This document shows, in pieces, positions 17,570-27,500 of a stretch of 64,000 bases of DNA. Both the position numbers and the translations under genes were made by a program. Location: IMG/VR virus record IMGVR_UViG_3300021365_002389, positions 1 to 64,000 of that record; one strand, written 5' to 3'. The notes under the pieces are model-generated. The model saw only the letters and a list, made by a program, of their open reading frames with translations, was not told the origin of the DNA and made no database searches. How positions within the stretch are numbered: the stretch's first letter is position 1; every line of letters starts with the position of its first letter. The stretch is from a virus.

Positions 17570-18562
17570 TTAACACGGATCCTCAGGTATAGTTGTTCTT
17601 CTGTTGCCGTACAAAGGACTACCAGTCGGCAGTGGTTCATCTATCTCGTCATCAACCCTTATCGATAAATAATAATCAACATACGAGTTATCAAGAGTTG
17701 CAAAATATTCTTCTATCTCACCTTCGGTACCATATATTTGACCAGCGAAAGAATAAAAATCTGTTTGTATTCTTAGATCTCCAGCCGCCGGAGACAAATC
17801 GTTTATAAAATGTAGCTTCTCAATCTTTTCATCTCCGCCTGATGTTATTTTATATACTTCTATATCAAAATTACCCTGTTCCTTAAAAACAGAATTTAAT
17901 TCCTCAATATCTAAAAGTAATCTTTCGTTCTTAATAAGCTGATAAGCAGGCCTGTCTACATTAATTCCTTGCTCAGGATCAAAAGCTTGCTCAGTTCTTG
18001 TTCCATATTGTAAATCTAGATTGGCAGTTAGTTTTGGCGTGCCACCTATAGAATAATTGTAATTTTCACTAAATTGTTTGCTACCTGAAATTGATCTCAC
18101 GGACCAAGCTGGTGCAAAATCTTTAAAAGGATCGTTTGAACCTATGGGTTTTTGAAATTTTTCCATATAAATTGGAACACCACGGGTTTGTTCTTCTCCA
18201 TCAGAGGTCCGTGGTCCATTAGGTTGTTCCCCTTGTTCCGACTGGTTAAATTCATTGGATAACGTTCCAAATGAAACCTCTCCTATTTGATTGTTGGTTA
18301 GAAACCCAACAAAATCAGTGGTTAATCCTATTCTTTGTGTGTCTTTTATTCTGTCAACTATCGCATTTTGTGGCTCGCCAAAAACAGGAGATGTAACTGC
18401 TCCACCAATTGTACCTGTTTGGTAATTTGAATCATAAAGAATGTCATCATCATAGAAAGAATAAAATTTAGGATCCAACTTTCCTACAGAAAATAAATGT
18501 TTCCCGTGATTGGTTAATTCAAATTCAATGACCTGCTCTTTTTTATCTAAAAATAATACCAT
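17570..18562 (-). CDS. Virion structural protein (330 aa) with shared N-terminal module, candidate gp8-position protein
   Basis: The protein begins MVLFLDKKEQVIEFELTNHG and reaches YDDDILYDSNY, matching the module at the start of the 345-aa protein (9216-10253). It follows the giant wedge-like gene, the position held by gp8 (334 aa) after gp7 in T4, and the length is similar; sequence similarity to gp8 was not established. The C-terminus is Pro-rich (PLPTGSPLYGNRRTTIPEDP). It is probably a baseplate wedge or periphery protein. Confidence 0.65.
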   Translation of the reverse strand: MVLFLDKKEQVIEFELTNHGKHLFSVGKLDPKFYSFYDDDILYDSNYQTGTIGGAVTSPVFGEPQNAIVDRIKDTQRIGLTTDFVGFLTNNQIGEVSFGTLSNEFNQSEQGEQPNGPRTSDGEEQTRGVPIYMEKFQKPIGSNDPFKDFAPAWSVRSISGSKQFSENYNYSIGGTPKLTANLDLQYGTRTEQAFDPEQGINVDRPAYQLIKNERLLLDIEELNSVFKEQGNFDIEVYKITSGGDEKIEKLHFINDLSPAAGDLRIQTDFYSFAGQIYGTEGEIEEYFATLDNSYVDYYLSIRVDDEIDEPLPTGSPLYGNRRTTIPEDPC

Positions 18563-18598
18563 ACAATAAATACTCTACAATAAAATTATTACCTTTTA

Positions 18599-21500
18599 TT
18601 AATAGCCTCCACCGCCAGAGAATCCGCCGCCGCCGCCGCCAGAAAATCCGCCGCCACCGCCGCCAGAAAATCCGCCGCCGCTATTATTATTAAAACCAGA
18701 TTGTAAAGCTCGTGTGTTAACAGTTAGACTTCTACCCAATCCTTGCGTAAATTGGGGGCGTGCGGGTGGTCTCTCGATCGCTGTTGCCGTAGTAAAATTA
18801 GTCATTTGTTGGGCTGTGTTTTGTACAGCCACTGCTGTAGCTTGAGTCGTAGCTGCCGCAGCTAATGCGTCCACATCCACAGTTACTGCTGCGGGTGGTG
18901 CAGAAGAAGGGGTCCCAACATTTTTCTGCCTACCTATCATGTTTGGATCAAGTTTTAAAGACTTTGCTATTTTTGAGGCAGCCTTCCTTCTAATTGATTC
19001 TTGTGCCTCTTCGCCAACTTCTGCGTAAGGCAAGTCTGGTCTAAATCCAACTTTAGCAGTCAACTTAGTCATTTCTATTAGCGAAAAATAATCGTAAGGC
19101 CAGTTAAAAGTGTTTCTGCCCTCGCCCAAATTATCAGAATGATAAAGTTGTTTTGTAAACTCATCTTTTCTCTTAAGCAGTTCTTCCTTCTGAGCATCAG
19201 GAAGACCATCTGCTAGATAACCATATATTGAAGCAAAGGATGTTTTATCATCGCCGCCATTTATTTCACTAAGAATCATTGAAGTATAATTTGTTTTGCC
19301 ACGTTTTTTGACTTTGAAAACTAACCATCTTATATCAGGAGTAAACCCATTCCTATCAGGGAATGCAGTTGTATCCAGTAAATCAACTCGTGGGAATCCA
19401 TCTCTTTCTATACCTAAGTCAATTTGTTTTTGTAACACTTCGTCAAAAACAGGTCTTGAACCTTTTTCAGTTGATTTACCAGGCATATAGTGATCGATTG
19501 AAGAAACAGATAATTGCGCTTTCCCACCAACATCGGGCATGATACCTTGCCATATATCGGACAGGTCTTGCCTTGACAAAGACACTTTATGTTCCAGCAA
19601 GTAGACAACTGGAACTTTTGCTAGGTCTGTATCGGTGAGAACCTCATCCAACTCATCGCCACCAAAAGGGTTTATAAAATTAGGAACGCTAGGATAATCT
19701 GGCGGTAGCAAACCTCGCAACGCTTTTCTTAAAGCTGGCGGGAAAGAATAGTTGGAAAAGACTCTTCTAAATTCTTTAACTTTGGGTCCTAGCTTGTCGG
19801 CGTCAGCCTGAAGGTTTACAAATGACACCTTCTGAGAATTTGTATCATAGTAATACGGAATAGCTAAAATTGCCTCCGATAGTATTTTTTCCCCATCCTC
19901 TGCAAGTTCACCAATTCGTTTTGCTTTATCCGGCAAAAACTGCCCAGGTGGCATAATATCTTCGTCCTTAAAGCCAACTAATTTAGCCAAAGAATCTATT
20001 TCTCGTTTAGAGCGTTTGACAAATGATGGAAGTTTTAATACTTTTAATAGTTTATAGGCATTCGAAGACGAACGTTCTCGGTTCGGATCATCATTTGTCA
20101 TTCTGATTTCAACCGCTTGACTATCAACATCAGAAATATACATATACAAACCCTGACCGTCATCTGGCATAACACCATATTGGTGCCACATTCCCTTAGT
20201 GGCAGAACTTGTTGAGAAAGCACCCATTGCAACGGACGATGAGAAATTATACCTACCTGTATGTGCTGGGCCGCTCAAACTCGATGTCTGGTCATACCTG
20301 GGAAAATCTAGGACCGGGCATTCCCACTTAGGCATAATAACCCAGCGGTTTTTATTTGCCGGCGAAAACTCTTTTCCAAAGTCTGAAGGATAACTATTAT
20401 CGATCACGATCGTTTCGTCTAAATCCATTCTATTTAACCATGCTCGATTGAAGCCATAATCAACGATTTCAGTGGACCCTGATGATTCTACTATCGCTCC
20501 GTTGGGCAGTGCAAAAGATCCACTACTTACCTCGTAATGAAAACCATCTTCGTTAACATATTCAACGTACAACTCAGTTCCATTAAGAATTTCATCCAAT
20601 GTTACATTTTTTGATTCGTCCGGAAAGTAAGTAAACCTGGCAACACTTGGTCCGTAGTAGTATGGTGGTGTGAATGGTGCAAACTCACCTCTATGTCGTG
20701 GCCAGTCTCTACCAGGAGGAACAGTTCCATAACCGTCAGAGGGGTTAGACGATCCTGTTGTTGGACGAGTATTGCCCGATGTGCCGTCCCAGTGCGATGA
20801 ACCTGTCGCAGTTGGAATACCAAAGGCAGCAGGGTTGTTGTATAGGTTAAAGCTATCAGTCTTCCTTAGGACAACCTCCATCAAGTATGCTTTTTTCTTA
20901 TCAACAAAAACAGTTCTTGGTTCTGTATCCGAAACAGCAGCGTTGCCTTTAGGGGAAGACGGGTCATTCTTAGCTGGCAATTCAGCCACTATCTTTGTCA
21001 TAAAGCCACCCTCTTTCTTTTTCTTCAAAAAGAATTCAGGCGTAGAGGCAAGGAAATTAGACATTGCTAATCTGTAAAGATTATCATCTGAAGCAGCATC
21101 GGGCCCGATCGATGCCGAGACAAAATGTCGTATGTAAGTATTAATATCATGTGTCAATAGAGCCTCTTTGCCCTCACCAATATGCTGTAAAGGATTTAAT
21201 AATCCCTCAAAGGGTACTGAATCAGCCCAAAACAATTCGGATACCACATCAAGACTAAAGTTGTAATTACTTTCTCCCCCTTGGCGGCGTCTTCTTCTGC
21301 CGCCGGGGAATTGCTCAAGAGTAGCGATATTAGTGCCGCTCAAACAGCCTCGAAGGGGTTCCATATAAGTGTCCATAAAGCAGGTAGTGCCGCCAAGGAC
21401 AATGGCAGATGCTGTCAAGTAATTGATGTCCTGCAAAATTGGTTGTCCACTAACGTTGTCTGCACCTAATTTTCTTCTGACAGGATGACTAACTGCAACA

Positions 21501-24500
21501 CCACCCTTAATGGAGTTGTATAAAATTCCAGGTGCAAAGAAAGGACGAGTCAGTGTTCGCCATCTTCCTGGGTGGCTTGCAGATACTCCACCATAAATTG
21601 CATGTGGACCGTAAGACTGAGAGAATAATTGAGCTATTTGTACTGTTCTTAAAACTGGATAAAACCCATCATATGGCAAGAGTTTCAACACAGCATCAGA
21701 TTTTAAAGATAATTGGCGGGGATATTTATTAATTTCTAAATCATCGCTCCCTGCCTGCATAAATGGATTCAAATATTCCATGACATCGGATGTAGAATAC
21801 CTCTCCAAGAAATCACTATCAGTAGAATCAAACACAGTATCGGATGCGCCAGTTAACTCAATTGATGAAGAAATAAATGAGGTAACAGATCCTTGTACCT
21901 TGTATTCCTCTAAGTTTTCGCTAATTCTAAACTCTGGTACGATGGCATAATCTTTAGCTATCACTCTTATTTCTTTTTTCCATGTATCATAGTCGTCATA
22001 GAAAGGATGACCCTCGGGAGCAAGTTGTCCTTTGTTTATTCCATCAACAAATCTTCTTCTTGTACCTGCGGTCCACGGAGGCAGAGCAAGAGATGGACAG
22101 CCAGGATATGATGCGGTAACCCTAAGATCTCTAGTGTTGGCACTCCCGTATGTTCCGGATATAAGACAAGGAGCAACATAAACATATTGGGCAGAATTTA
22201 CACTTGAGGTAGTCCACACATCACTCGTCGTAGACGACGCTGTATGGAGAGGTGCAGCGTTGAGAAAAGCTCTACCGTAATGAACCATCATCAATTCACC
22301 AGCCGGCAAAGTGCTAGCCATATTAGTTGCAAACTTTTGATCAGTAGCGCCACCAGTTAAATCTGTAAGCATGTAATCTGAGTACATGAAAGAGTCTAGT
22401 GGCCATACTGAACCGGAACCTAATATACTGCCGTCGCTCGTCTCCTCGTAGTCCGCTACATTTTTAGAATTTGGAACCTGCATGGTTTTTATTAAAAGAG
22501 TTCCCTGAGAAGTTGTGAAATTATCTTTCATCCTTGGGAACTGTCTGTTGTTCCTCTCCATTATGATATTGTTAAAAGCGGTGCCGACCCCTTCTGTGGC
22601 ACCGCCCATATCCGCCACAACCGCTGAAATATCTTGTGATCCCGTAACTTGATCATCTCTCCAAAAAGTTCTATTTGTAAAAGATAATCTAGCTCTAGTT
22701 CCCGACAGATAAGTGTATACCTCTTTTGGAAAAATAGTTTCCTCGTACACAAATGACTTTATATCACCCAAGCCAGAAATAGATTCGTCAACCCCGTCCC
22801 TTCTGTAGTCTAAGAATACCTCATATGGACGTTTTATTTTACCCAAAGAATAATTTCTAGACCCTTGTATTTCCTGATTAAGATCTCTATTTGCAAATCC
22901 TTGCAATACATTACCGTAAGAGTATCTAACATCTACTGTAACGGGGTCACCATTAATATTCTCTGGTGTTCCGGATGGAGTTTCAATTGTATGAATTAAA
23001 GGCTTATATCTTGATGTTACAGGCGGTTCTTTAAACTTTTTATAATGCCTAAAGTCTATACTTCTTTCAACAAGTTGTGTTGGATTATATTGAAGTGCTG
23101 CGTTCTCAAAGTATCCCCTATCAATATCAGTGCGAGTTGTTGTAGAAAACACCTCAAACATTTTTTCCGGGTCTCTTATGCCTTTTGGCTCAAGGAGCGG
23201 TGATTTTTTAGGCACTAACTCATATAAATTTTGCCTTCTGTGAAAAGACCCTAGTGTGGTTTGACCAACTCTTGTTTGGGTCCAGGGTGCTGGTGGCTGT
23301 ATTCTGGAATAAAAAGGATCGTAATTATAAATCACAGAGAGAGGCCTCTGTGGATTAATTTTCGATACTGCATCATATCTCTTACTATTATTGAGAGAGT
23401 ATGCCCCAAGCATATAACCGTTCAACTCAACAGAGCCAGTGTTGGCATAATCAGTTTTGATCACAATTATTGATTCTGGGAATCTAGAACCTGATAAGGT
23501 CCACTCGATCTCTTGATCTTTTAAGCCAGCCCCGGCACGGTTTATGTCTCTTGTAAAATTAGCGCCTGTTAAAAAGGTAAACCACTTTATTCTGTCGGCA
23601 GCAGGTATTGGTCTCTGTACAAAATCGTTGTCTCTGACGGAGGCTGTCTGAAATGTTCTGTATTCACCACCATCAGGATTATAAGGTGCGTCAGAAGATG
23701 ATCCAACAGGATAATTTTCAAGAATTTCAAACCTAGAAGTTTGGTTCCTTTGAGTTTTGTGTATGGCTGCAAAAGAACCTGAACCCTCATTCAATTGTGT
23801 CAAAGCAACAGGACCCTGATTATTGTCCATTGGTGATACGGCATCTGTTATTTTTGGATCAGGGAGTATACCTACAACATCTGAATTTTTAAATCCGCCC
23901 CACCCAGTAAAGGTCATGGACTGAGAATTAAAAATATTCCTTATGAGAAGGTTTCTAAATGGCAATGCATTATTAGGAGAAAACTGATCTGTAGCAATAT
24001 CTCTAAATTGCTGTTTTGAATCCTCTTTGCTACCGGGTGCGGCAAACCTGCTCGCTATTATGCTCTTGTTTGTTCTTCTTGTTTCTTTTTGTCGTGGCGC
24101 TGTATAATCAGCAGAGCCAGTAAGTCCAGCTAAACGTCGAGCAGGAGTTGTTAAAAATGCAGTTGGATTGCTTGCTGTATAAAAGCGATTGTTAAACACA
24201 AAATCCATGTTTGCATTTTCTCGTCCAAAGCCATGTATTACTTCATAGTTTTTATCAAAGTTGCCTAGTATTTGTATACCCCTGCTTGAACTGCCTGCTG
24301 CTGTTAAGCTGCCTGTTGCAGATCTTACATTAGCAATATTGACTGGTGACTTTGCTAGGTTGTTGCGGGTATAATGACCCTTTGGTGTAGTACCTATTTT
24401 ATGTGTTGCTAAATTTATGCCGAACAAGCTACCACTGGCGAAAACAGAAGTAGTTGCTTTGGGTGATCCTCCAGCAAACGCCGTGCCAGCGAAAGATGTG

Positions 24501-27500
24501 CCATTATCTCTGGGTCCAACATTACTTCCAAATACGGTAAGTACGTTTGCCCCAGCAAGGCTAATGGAAGCTGCCAGAGGTAAACCATCAGCCGTTGCGG
24601 CCAGATTTAAGCTTGTTACTAAATTTGTTGTTGCGTCGTCGGCATCAAAGGCATCAGCTACGCCAATAACAGTTTTTGACGTATCAGCACCATCTACCGC
24701 ACCATTATAAGTGGCTGAGTAATCAACTCCTCCGAGAGTTAAAGTTACTGTTAATCCGTTAAGTTCAGTTGCAGGATCAGATATTCCAGCATCAAGGACA
24801 ATCCGTGCCACAGAACTGCTCTGACTTGTAACAGTTGTAGAAAACACTTCTCTTCTGTTTATGTTTTGTGCAAGAATATTTTCTTTTAAGGCAGGTACAT
24901 TTCTACCCAAAAGTCCACCCACATGTTGACTAGTGAATGGCCCTTGTAACGGCATACCATCATTATAGTTACCCGGTATGTCCTCATGAAAATTAGTAAC
25001 ATCAAGATTCAAAGAACTCGAAGCCGCTTGTAATACAGTAACATAACCAGCGATGACCTCAGACCCACTTAAATCGTAGGCACTAAATGGAGCTATCAAG
25101 TCTCCAGACTTGTCCCCGTCTATAAAAGCATTTGCTCTAAACGGTATCTTTCTTTTTTGATTTGGAACAACTTTTCTTACATCTTCATTGTCCGGCAAAA
25201 CCTCATAATTATCCGTATTAACATCAAAAATGTTATTTTTCTTAGCTGGACTAGAACCTCTTTGTACGAGACTTCTGTTGTCTATCTTTTCTTGTTCGTA
25301 AAAAGCAGATATATTGACAGCCCTAGTTCTAAGATCTTCGCTTCTAGCTGCGTTTCTTATGCTAGTCTTGGCTGAGTTTAAGTCAGTGACGGACGAGGAT
25401 AACAGTGTTGGAACATCGGCAGTATATTTCCAGAACCCTGTGTTGTCCTTTTGAAGACCACTCAACGGTGGAGTCAAGAACTTAAATTGTGGTGCTTTTT
25501 GATTAGTAAGACTAAAACTAGATAAGCTGACTGTTTTGTCAAGTCCTTGTCTACGATTTTCTCGTATTGTTTGAGCACTTGAACTGTTCTGAGAGTAACC
25601 TAAATCACCGCCTACAAGTGATTCTATACCATCGTCTACAAGAGACAGCATCTCTTGCCTATTACCTAGATAACTATATTTGTGTTTGTTCCGCTCTAAG
25701 ACATGACTCTCTATAATTGTTCTGAGTTCTTCAGAGTGTTTTGCTGAAGCTGGGAATAGTTGTTGCACCAATTGTCCTATAGAAGAGTCTATCCACTTAA
25801 AGTACTTAACATATTTTTCCAAGTCTGGTGTATTGCCAACTTTTCGGAAGAATATCTCCCGCATCTTTTCCATGGATTTATAATTTGGTCTATAAGTATT
25901 GACAGGCTCACCTATCAGATTATTAAAATCGTCCATTGACGCAAACAAATCAAGCATCTTTCTAGAGATACTCTGATACATGCTCTTTTCCAAAGAATAA
26001 TAAAAATTAGACGGTCTCATTGTTGGCTGAAATATTTGGACATCAGCGTCTTGAATCTCAATCATATCACTACTAGCGACATATTCTGGCAGATTTTTCC
26101 TACTTGATTCAATATATTGTTTTGTGACAGGATCATAAGTATCCGAGAAAAACTCTCCTCGTCCTGTGTGTTGTCTAAGATTTATATTACTTAATAAAGG
26201 TCCCTGATAAGTTGCCTCATATCCACCCACTGCTGGGGTTACACCAACAGCCGAACCTGATGATCCCGAGGACATGTCAGCAACAATAAACCTACCAGAG
26301 GTGTCGCTTCCCGTGACATTTGAAAAATCCCAATTTAGAGCCAAAGTCTCTATTTCAGGTATGAACAAATCAGGATATGAACTTTCCGAGGAGGAGGCAA
26401 ATTCATACGCCTGGCGGAACGGATGTATGGTGCCGTGACTATCAACCTCTCTAGCGTGTAAGTCTATTGTTCCCGTTGATAAAATTGTTGACCAAACCCT
26501 AAGGCTACTAGCCCTGACATCAGTATTTGTCAGCACAGATCCTGTAAAGTTAGTTCGATGTGCTCCAATAAAGAACTTTTTATCAAGTGCCAAGGATTCA
26601 GATCCTGTGATATGAGGCAAGCTGGCAATTTCAAGGAAAGACCCTCTCTTTATTCCAGAGTCATAATTGACTCCATAAAGAGATAAGCTGTATCGGGCAG
26701 ATCCAGGCCCCACTACACCAGCAACGCCTCCAGATAAAGGATATTTTTCAGGTGCCAAAGTTAAAGACAGGTTCCACTTTTGATTATCATAAACATTTTG
26801 AAACACAGAGCTTGTAATCAAAGTATTATCAAATCTATCTTTTACAATAAACCGAACGTCTTTTCCTTTTTTTGGATCATCGGTTATCTCAGCATATGCT
26901 GACTGTGTTTTAACCGCATAAACCTGAAATCCTTTGTCAGATACACCAGCAGTCTCCGGATTTATGTCTGCCCAGGTTTGAGCGTGCATTCCAGTGTCAG
27001 CTACATGAGTGGCACTAGCAGGTGTATGCCAACCAAACAAAGAAGAACTAAGATAAAATGACTGACTTACAGAGGTTACATTGGACTCATCGAATCTTTG
27101 CCTATTAGGGAATATAAACTCTGCTTGGGCAGTAATACCCAAAGATGCTAGAATCCCATCTGATCCTGATATTGCACCATGGGAGGCTGGATTGCTTGAA
27201 TCATAAAACTGATAACAAGTAGCGGCTGAACTAGTTGCATCTGTTAAGCCGGAAAAATCTGCATATTTTTTCTTGCTTGATACTTGTTTGTAATTTTCCT
27301 GTAAGGTATAAGAATATTCGTTAGCATAAGTATTAAGAGATATTACATCATCATCAATACCATAACATCTAATGAGATTTCTTATCGCCTTTTCATTTCC
27401 TTTAGACTTGTATATGTAGGACAAGTTGTTATAGATGTTTTTATAAATCGTGTTCTTAATATTCTCAATTGTTTGCTCAAAGTTTTTATCTTCCGAGCGG

